DNA of 12,577 nucleotides from SAR202 cluster bacterium Io17-Chloro-G6 (lineage in GTDB: Bacteria > Chloroflexota > Dehalococcoidia > UBA3495), in the NCBI GenBank assembly GCA_002816585.1, contig MUCT01000028.1, positions 1 to 12,577 of the forward strand. Direction: 5' to 3'. A model generated the notes under the pieces. That model ran no database searches, was not told the DNA's origin, and was given only the letters and a program-made list of their open reading frames with translations. The translations under genes were made by a program, and so were the position numbers. Shown piece after piece: positions 6,323-12,577 of this stretch; within the stretch, counting starts at the first letter, position 1, and each line of letters begins with the position of its first letter.

Positions 6323-6547
6323 GTGAAACAGTTCAAGGTGATTGTAGAAAAACACGCGGACGGATATGTTGCCTATCCCTTGGGCTTGCACGGAGTCGTG
6401 GTCGGGCAGGGAGACACGAGTGAACAAGCTCTGGCGGATGTCAAATCTGCTATCAGTTTCCATGTTGAGACATTTGGGCAAGATGTCTTGGACGCACAAT
6501 CATCAGTTCTTGAAGCGTACGTCACCGATGCCGATGTCCCTGTGTAA
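6323..6547 (+). CDS. hicB: HicB-family antitoxin (second hicBA pair)
   Basis: A 74-residue single-domain HicB-like protein. It shows the fold pattern: first strand KQFKVIVEKHADGYVAYP (3-20), then LGLHGVVVGQGDTSEQALADVKSAISFHVETFG (21-53), in which GQGDT-EQAL corresponds to the family's G-D-T-x-x-E-A helix start. It lacks any recognisable DNA-binding extension. The GTG start has GGAG at 6312-6315, seven bases upstream. The stop TAA overlaps the next ATG (TAATG), as expected for a coupled antitoxin-toxin pair. It shares little sequence with the HicB at 429-713, so the two are not a recent local duplication. Short HicB-like proteins are often annotated only as type II toxin-antitoxin system HicB family. 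Confidence 0.75.
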   Translation: MKQFKVIVEKHADGYVAYPLGLHGVVVGQGDTSEQALADVKSAISFHVETFGQDVLDAQSSVLEAYVTDADVPV

Positions 6548-6786
6548 TGCAGAGGTTTCCCGCCGACGTGCCCAGGCGCAGGGTCATCAGCGCCTTTGAA
6601 CTGCTGGGCTTCCGAATCGTGCGGGAGGGCCAACACATCTCGATGGTACGGGAAAATTCTGACGGCACCCGGACTCCCCTGACCATGCCGAACCACTCGA
6701 GAGTCAAATCGGCTACATTACGGACCATCTGCACTCAGACATCTATCTCCCGGGTTGATTTTCTCCAGGCCTACGACCAGACCTGA
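6547..6786 (+). CDS. hicA: HicA-family mRNA interferase toxin (second pair)
   Basis: A 79-residue HicA-like protein with PRRRVISAFELLGF (9-22), VREGQHISMVREN (25-37) carrying the likely catalytic His30, TPLTMPNHSRVKSATLRTI (43-61) with His50, and a C-terminal helix. HicA toxins cleave mRNA and are neutralised by HicB. It overlaps the hicB stop by one base (TAATG). The C-terminal extension DFLQAYDQT is longer than in the HicA at 710-898, and the two belong to different subgroups. The stop is 22 bases before the oxidoreductase ATG, so readthrough into that gene is possible. Confidence 0.82.
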   Translation: MQRFPADVPRRRVISAFELLGFRIVREGQHISMVRENSDGTRTPLTMPNHSRVKSATLRTICTQTSISRVDFLQAYDQT

Positions 6787-6808
6787 CAACAAGCCATCCG
6801 AGCCAACC

Positions 6809-7981
6809 ATGACCACCACTGCAGATGCAGTCATCGTCGGGGGCGGGGTGATGGGCTGCTCAATCGCCTATAACCTGGCCGTCAAAGGCATGACCAATGT
6901 CGTGTTATTGGAGCGGGATGTGTTGGGCTCCGGCTCAACCGGGCGGTCAACGGCCTCCGTTCATACCCATTATTCGACCGCGGTCCTGGCCGGCATGGCC
7001 CAGCGCAGCCTTCAGGTATTCCGTAATTTCGACGACGTTGTGGGCGGTGACTGCGGCTTTACTGAAACCGGCCATCTGGTGTTTGCTGGGAGAAGCGACC
7101 ACGCACCAATGACCGCCAGCGTGGCGCTCCAGCAAGAGGCCGGTATCAATACCAGCATCATCAACCCCCGGGACGCGTCTGAAATCGCGCCCGGGTTCAA
7201 TCTAGAGGACTGCGCAGCTATCGCCTACGAGCCTATGACCGGGCATGCAGATGCCTCTGGAACGCTTCTCGCCTATGCATCCCGCGCGCGTCAAATGGGA
7301 TTGAGGACCGAACTGCGATCACCCGCCACCGGCCTGGAGGTCAATGGGGGAAGAGTCACTGCAGTCGTTACCAGCCAGGGCCGGATCAGCACTGACCGGG
7401 CCATAGTCGCCGCGGGACCATGGAGCAAAGAATTCCTGGCGCTATACGGTATCGACTTGCCGATAAAAGTCACCCGCCACGAAGTGGCCGCCTTTAGAAG
7501 ACCGGCCGGCAACTCGGCCAATCTGGCGGGAGTAAGCGACTTAGCAAATCAGATTTACTTTCGGCCTGAGGGCCCAAACCTTGTGTTGGTGGGCAGCGGC
7601 GGCATTGGGGAGACCATCGAAAACCCATCGGTGTACGGTCATCGTCCTACCCAAGGGTTCATCGAATCAGTCTGGACCCGTCTGGTCAACCGCATACCCA
7701 TCATGGAACATGCTGAATACGCCACTGGTTTCGCTGGGTTGTATACCTCGACGCCTGATCGTCATCCCGTCATGGACCAGATAGGCGGCATCGAGGGCCT
7801 TTATCTCTGCACCGCCTTCAGCGGTCACGGGTTCAAGTTGGCGCCCGCAGCTGGCGCCGCCATGGCTGAGTTGGTGCTTGAGGGAACAGCTCCGTTTATA
7901 GACCTCTCCCCGCTCAGGGCATCACGATTCGTCCTAGGGAAGCCAAACCTTGCAGGTCACGGTGCTAATGTCGTTGTTTAG
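6809..7981 (+). CDS. FAD-dependent oxidoreductase, DAO / sarcosine-oxidase-like family
   Basis: A 390-residue flavoprotein, likely oxidising an amine or N-substituted amino acid. The N terminus has the dinucleotide-binding motif VIVGGGVMGCSIAYNLA (residues 8-24, with Gly11, Gly13 and Gly16) and an acidic residue, Glu35, closing the second strand for ribose binding. It continues GSGSTGRSTAS (40-50), typical of DAO-family proteins. The C terminus has TPDRHPVMDQIGGIEGLYLCTAFSGHGFKLAPAAG, the family's second FAD-contacting segment. ATG 6809 is chosen over the open extension to 6755 because the motif should begin near residue 8 and the extension overlaps hicA. No clear Shine-Dalgarno site is seen. 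No ferredoxin or glycine-cleavage-T domain is fused, so it resembles monomeric or SoxB-type oxidases. The substrate is unknown. Confidence 0.9.
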   Translation: MTTTADAVIVGGGVMGCSIAYNLAVKGMTNVVLLERDVLGSGSTGRSTASVHTHYSTAVLAGMAQRSLQVFRNFDDVVGGDCGFTETGHLVFAGRSDHAPMTASVALQQEAGINTSIINPRDASEIAPGFNLEDCAAIAYEPMTGHADASGTLLAYASRARQMGLRTELRSPATGLEVNGGRVTAVVTSQGRISTDRAIVAAGPWSKEFLALYGIDLPIKVTRHEVAAFRRPAGNSANLAGVSDLANQIYFRPEGPNLVLVGSGGIGETIENPSVYGHRPTQGFIESVWTRLVNRIPIMEHAEYATGFAGLYTSTPDRHPVMDQIGGIEGLYLCTAFSGHGFKLAPAAGAAMAELVLEGTAPFIDLSPLRASRFVLGKPNLAGHGANVVV

Positions 7982-7985
7982 AACG

Positions 7986-9350
7986 ATGCGGTCCACGCTC
8001 AGGAACCAGGTCAAATTGGGTTTGGTAATAGCGGCAACCATAGTGCTCGTTGGTTTGCCGGGCTGCTTCGGGCTAAGTGAAGCTGAAGAGCGGTACAACA
8101 ATGGCGTGATCCTGATGCAAGAGGGACGGTTCCAAGAGGCTATCGCCGAATTCGACAATGCCATTCTTCTCGACCAATCATTGGCCGCCGCCTTCCACAA
8201 CCGCGCATTGGCAAAAGAATCCATCGGCAGATTGGCCGAGGCGATCAAGGATTACACCCAATCGATCAAGCTCGAACCAGACCTGGCCCTCGCCTACGCC
8301 AACCGTGGCGGCGCCCATAATAAGTTGGGTGAATTCCAGAGCGCTGTGAATGACCTGAACCAAGCGGTAAGATTAGACGACAAATCCGCGATGGCCTACA
8401 CAGGGCGTGGCCTGGCCCTTCTTAATCTGGGGAACGTCGACGACGCTCTAACCAGTCTGGACCAGGCTATCGATCTGGACGTCGAGTATTTCCCGGCTTA
8501 TGCCAACCGCGGCATCGTCCATGCCCAACTCGGAGAAACTCAGTTGGCTTTGTCGGACTACAACAGAGCGATTCAACTGAACCCCGATTACGGTCCGGCT
8601 TACCGAAACCGCGGTTTTGAGTACCTGGCCCAGGGCGAACCGGAACTGGCGATCGCCGACTTGAACCGCACCATCGAGATCGAGCCGGGGCTTCCATCCT
8701 CATACGTCAACCGAGGCTTGGCACACGCAAGCTTGGGGAATTTGAACTCGGCGGTGGAGGACTACGGCCGGGCTATCTCGGTCGATCCAACCTATCTGGA
8801 CGCCTACATAACCCGCGGCTCGACCTTTGATGATATGGGCCGGTTCGAAGAGGCGATCTCAGATTACGCTACCGCTCTGCAACTAGCTCCAGACTCTCCC
8901 ACTCTATACTTCAACCGGGGCGCCAGCTATCACGCCAACGGCGATCTGCCAAAAGCACGGGCCGACTTTGAAAAGGCCGTCATGCTGGACCCCAATTCAG
9001 CCGCCGCCTGGTACAACCTGGGAGTGGCTCACCAAGACCTGGGAGAGCTTGACCGGGCGGTAACCGACTACGACCAGGCCATCGCAATCGATCCGGAGAA
9101 TATCAATTCCCTCGTCAACCGCGCCCTCGTCAATTCCACCCTCGGTAACCACTCTCTCGCCGTGGCTGACATGGACCGTGTGGTCGAGATTGACCCCACC
9201 TACGCCAAGGGGTATCTGGTTAGGGCGAATGCCTTTGCCAAACTGGGGTTGGAAGCCATGTCCCAGGCGGATATAGACCGGGCCGTTGCCCTTGGCGTCG
9301 ACCGCGCCAGAGCGGAAATGAGTATCTCCGAACCGACCCCTTCTCCCTAG
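7986..9350 (+). CDS. Tetratricopeptide-repeat lipoprotein
   Basis: A 454-residue protein with a basic n-region (MRSTLRNQVK), a hydrophobic stretch and the lipobox LPGC, predicting a lipid-anchored exported protein with Cys27 as the modified residue. From about residue 32 it consists of twelve consecutive TPR units, each exactly 34 residues, with the usual Gly-Ala-Tyr-Ala-Pro pattern (repeated A-Y-x-N-R-G, LG, A, and a closing D/P pair). TPR arrays form superhelical protein-binding scaffolds. The start could also be ATG 7968, which overlaps the oxidoreductase end; ATG 7986 gives the cleaner signal peptide. It lies four bases past the upstream stop, so the two genes may share a transcript, but no functional link is visible. 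Its partner is unknown. Confidence 0.88.
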   Translation: MRSTLRNQVKLGLVIAATIVLVGLPGCFGLSEAEERYNNGVILMQEGRFQEAIAEFDNAILLDQSLAAAFHNRALAKESIGRLAEAIKDYTQSIKLEPDLALAYANRGGAHNKLGEFQSAVNDLNQAVRLDDKSAMAYTGRGLALLNLGNVDDALTSLDQAIDLDVEYFPAYANRGIVHAQLGETQLALSDYNRAIQLNPDYGPAYRNRGFEYLAQGEPELAIADLNRTIEIEPGLPSSYVNRGLAHASLGNLNSAVEDYGRAISVDPTYLDAYITRGSTFDDMGRFEEAISDYATALQLAPDSPTLYFNRGASYHANGDLPKARADFEKAVMLDPNSAAAWYNLGVAHQDLGELDRAVTDYDQAIAIDPENINSLVNRALVNSTLGNHSLAVADMDRVVEIDPTYAKGYLVRANAFAKLGLEAMSQADIDRAVALGVDRARAEMSISEPTPSP

Positions 9351-9353
9351 GCG

Positions 9354-9380
9354 TATAATCCCGGGGAATACCCGGTTATA
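9354..9380. other. Hairpin in the gap after the TPR gene
   Basis: TATAA-CCGGG arms (9354-9358 plus 9361-9365, paired with 9371-9375 plus 9376-9380) form a ten-pair stem with a two-base bulge and a five-base loop, four bases after the stop. No T tract follows, so terminator function is doubtful. The same bases contain a TATAAT (9354-9359) without a good -35. The rest of the 216-base gap (9351-9566) shows no convincing gene. Confidence 0.35.
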
Positions 9381-9566
9381 TTCCAAAAGCGCCAACGCCA
9401 GACCGGCCCTAACGGTCCATGGGGCAACACAGATGCCATGCGGCTAGACCGCTCACCGATCCAACCCTTGGTCCAAGCCTTCAGGAACCGTGGCTCCACC
9501 CACTTGAACACCGCCTTTAGTCCCGAAAACTCCCTAAACTGAAAACTGAAGAACGAGGCTACTGAC

Positions 9567-10808
9567 ATGCCCCGGTACTTAATCAACGGGCCGAGATTGA
9601 ACCGGACATTGGATGAGTTGGGCCACCTGGGCGAGAGCCCCGACGGCATGGACCGTGTGGCCTATTCCCCGGAAGACATCGCCGGACGGGAATATGCCAT
9701 CAGACTGATGCAAGAAGCCGGCCTTGAGACCCACATCGACACCGCAGGCAACATCATCGGACGCAAGGCCGGTTCCGACGACACTCTGCCAGCCATAGCG
9801 CTAGGCTCTCACACCGACACCGTACCCAAAGGCGGGAAATACGACGGCGCCCTAGGTGTCATGGCTTCCATTGAGGTCGTGCGAATACTGGGAGAGCAGA
9901 GCCACCAGACGCATCATCCCATAGAGGTAATCATCTTCACCAACGAAGAGGGCACCCGGTTCCACCGTTGGCTGGTAGGCAGCCGCTCAATGGCCGGCCT
10001 GCTGGAGCAAGAAGACCTGGACGCGGTGGACGACGACGGCCATGGCCTGGGACCCTGCCTGACCGACATCGGCGGAGACATCTCCCGGATCGGCGAGGCT
10101 GTCCGTAACCCCGGAGAGATGGCAGCCTACTTTGAGCTGCATATCGAGCAAGGTCCCAAACTCTACCAGTCGGGCACACAGATCGGCGTGGTCACCGGTA
10201 TCACCGGCCGGGCAGTGTTTGAAGTCGAGATTGAGGGCAAGGCCAACCACGCTGGCACAACGCCGATGTCCAACCGCCGCGACGCCCTGGTCAGCGCTTC
10301 CAAGCTGGTCCTGGCCATCCAAAAGATGACCGCCGATCAGGAGATCTGCCGGGTGTCGACGGTGGGCTCCATCAAGGCAGTTCCCAACGCCGTCAACGTT
10401 ATCCCCGGCAACGCCAGCATCGGCCTTGAGTTCCGGGACACAGATATGGAAGCCCTGGCCGCCGCCGAGCAAGAACTGCGCCGAATCATGGACCAGGCTG
10501 CGGTGGATGACGGTGTTGACATGGAATTAATCCGCCACCGTTTCACTTCTTCGGTCCCAATCACGCCAGGGATGCAGGCGCTGGTGGCCGAGGCCGCGGA
10601 GAGCTGCGGAATGACGTGGGAATCTCTGCCCAGCGGCGCCGGACACGACGCCCAGGCGATCGCTTCCATCGCCCCGGTGGCCATGCTATTCGTGCCCAGC
10701 GTCGACGGCATCAGCCATTCACCCGAGGAATACTCGACTCCCGAGGACTGCGCCAACGGCGCGCAAATATTGTTGGAACTACTGCTGCTCGCCGACGGCC
10801 GCTTTTAG
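9567..10808 (+). CDS. M20-family amidohydrolase (N-carbamoyl-L-amino-acid hydrolase / allantoate amidohydrolase type)
   Basis: A 413-residue enzyme of the hydantoinase/carbamoylase subgroup of M20 metallopeptidases, which hydrolyses N-carbamoyl or ureido groups and releases ammonia and carbon dioxide. Binuclear metal ligands are readable: His82 in GSHTDTVPKGGKYDG, Asp93, the Glu127-Glu128 pair in TNEEGTRF, His192 in HIEQGP and His384 in SHSPEE. The lid/dimerisation segment ANHAGTTPMSNRRDAL (227-241) contains His228, and SGAGHDAQ (356-363) is the substrate-side loop. CGAGG at 9554-9558 lies eight bases before the ATG. No hydantoinase, allantoinase or transporter is adjacent, so carbamoyl amino acid, allantoate and other ureido substrates remain possible. 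It is followed closely by a REP-like repeat. Confidence 0.93.
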   Translation: MPRYLINGPRLNRTLDELGHLGESPDGMDRVAYSPEDIAGREYAIRLMQEAGLETHIDTAGNIIGRKAGSDDTLPAIALGSHTDTVPKGGKYDGALGVMASIEVVRILGEQSHQTHHPIEVIIFTNEEGTRFHRWLVGSRSMAGLLEQEDLDAVDDDGHGLGPCLTDIGGDISRIGEAVRNPGEMAAYFELHIEQGPKLYQSGTQIGVVTGITGRAVFEVEIEGKANHAGTTPMSNRRDALVSASKLVLAIQKMTADQEICRVSTVGSIKAVPNAVNVIPGNASIGLEFRDTDMEALAAAEQELRRIMDQAAVDDGVDMELIRHRFTSSVPITPGMQALVAEAAESCGMTWESLPSGAGHDAQAIASIAPVAMLFVPSVDGISHSPEEYSTPEDCANGAQILLELLLLADGRF

Positions 10809-10844
10809 AGATGTTTCAAGATCCGGAAATACAGCTCGAAACGT

Positions 10845-10933
10845 CCTTCGACAAGCTCAGGATGAACGGAAATTCAGTGTTTGCCCGCTCATGGTGAGAG
10901 TGTTTGCCCGCTCATGGTGAGCTTGTCGAACCA
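10845..10933. repeat. REP-like interspersed palindromic element
   Basis: The left arm CCTTCGACAAGCTCAGGATG (start 10845) and the right arm ending GGTGAGCTTGTCGAACC (to 10932) form an inverted repeat with a perfect 13-base core (10847-10859 with 10918-10930). Elements with this TTCGACAAGCTCA core are, to my knowledge, widespread non-coding repeats in bacterial genomes. It lies 36 bases after the amidohydrolase stop and before the CoxG-like gene, where it could form a long hairpin in RNA. No protein is encoded. Confidence 0.7.
10876..10921. repeat. Perfect 23-bp tandem duplication inside the REP-like element
   Basis: Bases 10876-10898 and 10899-10921 are identical copies of a 23-base unit beginning AGTGTTTGCCCGCTCATGG. 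The unit includes part of the right arm of the palindrome, so the hairpin has two alternative right arms, only the second of which is complete. Confidence 0.95.
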
Positions 10934-10991
10934 CCCTTCGAGGCCAATTAGATCTACTACCAGCCCATATTCGACATCTTGAGAGTAATCC

Positions 10992-11426
10992 ATGAAATTA
11001 TCCGGCTCGTATGATTTTGACGCAACTCCGGAGAAGGTTTGGCAGATCCTGACCAACCCCGCGTCACTGTCCTCGTGCATCCCTGGCTGCGAAAAGATGG
11101 AGGAGGTGAGCAAAGACGAATACAAAGCCACGGTGACCGTCTCAATGGGGCCCATCCGTAGCAAGTTCGACGCCACCGTCAAGATGATGGACCAAATACC
11201 CTTTGAGTCCTACCGTTTGGTCATCGAGGGTAACGGCCCTTCCGGCTTCGTCCGCGGAGAGTCCCAGGTTACGTTGACGGATGACGGCGGCAAGACCACC
11301 GTTAGCGTCGACAGCGAATCCTCCTCTGGTGGCCTGCTGGCCAGGGTCGGCCAGCGCATGATGGAGAGCTTCGCCAAGTCAATGATGGACCGCTTCTTCA
11401 CCTGCCTGCAACAATCCGTCAAATAG
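10992..11426 (+). CDS. CoxG-like SRPBCC family protein
   Basis: A 144-residue START/SRPBCC-fold protein of the CoxG (carbon monoxide dehydrogenase subunit G) family. It opens MKLSGSYDFDATPEKVWQIL (1-20) and carries the diagnostic LSSCIPGCEKMEEV (26-39), GPIRSKFDATV (53-63), a glycine-rich strand GNGPSGFVRGESQVTL and a long C-terminal helix GLLARVGQRMMESFAKSMMDRFF. CoxG proteins assist CO-dehydrogenase-type molybdenum hydroxylases. Here no coxMSL genes are in view and the protein ends at the helix, without the C-terminal membrane segment present in the Oligotropha protein. It may therefore act as a soluble lipid- or ligand-binding protein for another hydroxylase or for the adjacent cyclase. 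A GAGAG six bases before the ATG is a weak ribosome site. Confidence 0.88.
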   Translation: MKLSGSYDFDATPEKVWQILTNPASLSSCIPGCEKMEEVSKDEYKATVTVSMGPIRSKFDATVKMMDQIPFESYRLVIEGNGPSGFVRGESQVTLTDDGGKTTVSVDSESSSGGLLARVGQRMMESFAKSMMDRFFTCLQQSVK

Positions 11427-11435
11427 CTTGGCCGA

Positions 11436-11464
11436 TTGCGCCACCGTTGGGGCTCTGCTATTGT
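11436..11464 (+). promoter_or_regulatory. Possible promoter for the cyclase-family gene
   Basis: TTGCGC (11436-11441) and an extended -10, TGC-TATTGT (-10 hexamer at 11459-11464), are 17 bases apart in the 89-base gap between the CoxG-like gene and the cyclase. Matches are partial (three and four of six), so co-transcription with the upstream gene is equally possible. Confidence 0.35.
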
Positions 11465-11515
11465 GTCGGCGAACCGGAAACGGCCTGATCCGCACATCAG
11501 ATGAGGGAGGATAAC

Positions 11516-12433
11516 ATGGAGCGCCGCGTACCAACTAAAGATGAAGTCCTTGCGTACCTGAAGGAAGACCGCAACTGGGGCCGTTGGGGCAACGACGACC
11601 AAGTTGGCGCGGTGAACATGGTCACCCCGGAAAAGCGGCTCGCCGCCGCAGCGACGGTCAAATCCGGCCGGGCGGTCTCGCTCAGCCGGGAATTCCCCAA
11701 GACACCAGGGCCGAACAACCCAACGCCGGCTCACCACTTCATGAAAAAGGTCCAACGCAGCGAGACCTCGGGGTTTTCCGCGGATTATTACGGGATTTCC
11801 TACCACGGCACCGCCACCACGCACCTGGACGCTCTCTGCCACGTATGGGACGAGAACGGCATGTGGAACGGCCGAACCCACGACGACACCGTCACCATGG
11901 ACGGCGCAATCTGGGGATCGGTGGAACACTGGAAAGAAGGCATCATCACCCGGGGCGTGCTGCTGGACGTACCCAAGTTCCGGGGCGTCCCTTATGTGAC
12001 CATGGAGGCCCCGGTCCACGGTTGGGAGTTGGAAGACATCGTCAAGGCCCAGGGTGTGGAGATGGCGCCGGGCGATGCCCTGATCGTTTACAGCGGCCGT
12101 GAGAAATGGAACGAGGACGGCAACCCTCTCTGGGGCGGAGACCCGGCCGAGCGGCCCGGACTGCACGCTTCCTGCCTCAAGTTCATCCGCGAGTCCGATT
12201 GCTGTTTGCTGGTCTGGGACATGATGGACTTCACTCCCAACGGGTACGACCTGGCTTGGTCGGTCCATGGTTCCATCTTCGCCTACGGGATCGGTCTGCT
12301 GGACAACGCTCTATTGCAGCCCCTGGCCGATGCCTGCGCCGAAGAGGGCCGCTACGAGTTCCTGCTCACCGTGAACCCTTTGCGGGTGGTCGGCGGCACC
12401 GGCTCGCCGGTCAACCCCGTTGCTATTCTCTAG
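11516..12433 (+). CDS. Cyclase family protein (KynB / arylformamidase-like, PF04199)
   Basis: A 305-residue metal-dependent hydrolase of the cyclase/KynB family, members of which open or close amide, lactone or formamide bonds. The metal motif is readable as YHGTATTHLDALCHVW (about residues 93-108), matching H-G-T-x2-T-H-x-D-x3-H. Downstream are RGVLLDVPKF, the PGDALIVYSGR strand-turn and a C-terminal NPLRVVGGTGSPVNPVAI, all family hallmarks. ATG 11516 is chosen over ATG 11501 because AGGGAGG (11504-11510) lies five bases before it and would otherwise be inside the coding region. It is longer than the ~210-residue kynurenine formamidases and resembles the ~300-residue environmental cyclases. 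It follows the CoxG-like gene by 89 bases. The substrate is unknown. Confidence 0.9.
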   Translation: MERRVPTKDEVLAYLKEDRNWGRWGNDDQVGAVNMVTPEKRLAAAATVKSGRAVSLSREFPKTPGPNNPTPAHHFMKKVQRSETSGFSADYYGISYHGTATTHLDALCHVWDENGMWNGRTHDDTVTMDGAIWGSVEHWKEGIITRGVLLDVPKFRGVPYVTMEAPVHGWELEDIVKAQGVEMAPGDALIVYSGREKWNEDGNPLWGGDPAERPGLHASCLKFIRESDCCLLVWDMMDFTPNGYDLAWSVHGSIFAYGIGLLDNALLQPLADACAEEGRYEFLLTVNPLRVVGGTGSPVNPVAIL

Positions 12434-12577
12434 AAAGCGGCTAGCTTAACCCAGGCCGAATCAAACGACCGCGTTCGTAAAAACATGAGTCATCCCGGAG
12501 TTTGGTAAAAAGCTAAAACTCGTATAAAAATAGCTTGCAAGAAAAGACCCCTTCAGGTGAATTGGTTGTATCAAGCA
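12434..12577. other. Right-edge non-coding stretch
   Basis: The final 144 bases show no open frame of note. An AT-rich part (12507-12540) contains TATAAA (12523-12528) within a loose inverted repeat AAGCTA/TAGCTT (12510-12515, 12531-12536). It could be a promoter for a gene beyond the window, but no good -35 is present. Confidence 0.3.

Noticed and set aside
6184..6881. 37-bp direct repeats as a target-site duplication of an inserted hicBA element
   Set aside because: A simple insertion would leave the first codons of the oxidoreductase upstream of the left copy. They are found only upstream of the right copy, and no transposase or integrase is present.
7950..7985. TTG 7950 as the start of the TPR lipoprotein
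   Set aside because: It overlaps the oxidoreductase gene and gives a poor signal peptide; ATG 7986 (or 7968) fits better.
9347..9649. Minus-strand open frame covering the gap before the amidohydrolase
   Set aside because: It is the only sizeable frame in this gap, but it overlaps the 5' end of the amidohydrolase and I recognise no motif or ribosome site.
11210..12268. Long minus-strand open frame opposite the CoxG-like and cyclase genes
   Set aside because: It overlaps two plus-strand genes with clear family motifs; the translation shows no recognisable domain and is a high-GC antisense shadow.

Overview
The window looks like a chromosomal segment from a free-living bacterium, probably Chloroflexota of the Dehalococcoidia/SAR202 type. 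That placement is inference. It rests on a 23S rRNA gene apparently detached from 16S and driven by its own promoter (an arrangement known in Dehalococcoides), and on a cluster of scavenging catabolic enzymes (crotonase, MmgE/PrpD, DAO-family oxidoreductase, M20 amidohydrolase, CoxG-like protein, cyclase) that is typical of such genomes. No phage, transposase, tRNA or CRISPR array is visible.

Left end (1-900): the 5' end of 23S rRNA on the minus strand, a structured leader, a near-consensus sigma70 promoter, and then a divergent hicB-hicA toxin-antitoxin pair on the plus strand. Next (900-2320): a promoter, a secreted right-handed beta-helix protein whose start region appears frameshifted, and a terminator. 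Middle (2350-6102): a minus-strand crotonase, a divergent plus-strand MOSC protein ending in a very strong terminator, a minus-strand DinB/TIGR03086-type gene broken by one in-frame TAG at codon 15, and a minus-strand MmgE/PrpD gene. The terminator of the MmgE/PrpD gene overlaps the promoter of the DinB-type gene.

Right half (6184-12433), all on the plus strand: a 37-bp remnant of a DAO-type oxidoreductase gene, a second and unrelated hicB-hicA pair, an intact DAO-type oxidoreductase, a lipoprotein made of twelve TPR units, an M20 carbamoylase/allantoate-amidohydrolase-type enzyme, a REP-like inverted repeat with an internal 23-bp tandem duplication, a CoxG-like SRPBCC protein and a metal-dependent cyclase-family hydrolase. 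The last 144 bases hold no recognisable gene.

The enzymes do not form one obvious pathway. They look like separate small transcription units for degrading acyl-CoAs, amines, ureido compounds and carboxylic acids. The most informative observations are the independently promoted 23S gene, the two decayed or frameshifted reading frames, the oxidoreductase fragment next to hicBA, and the paired toxin-antitoxin modules. I did not find a convincing new multi-gene system.
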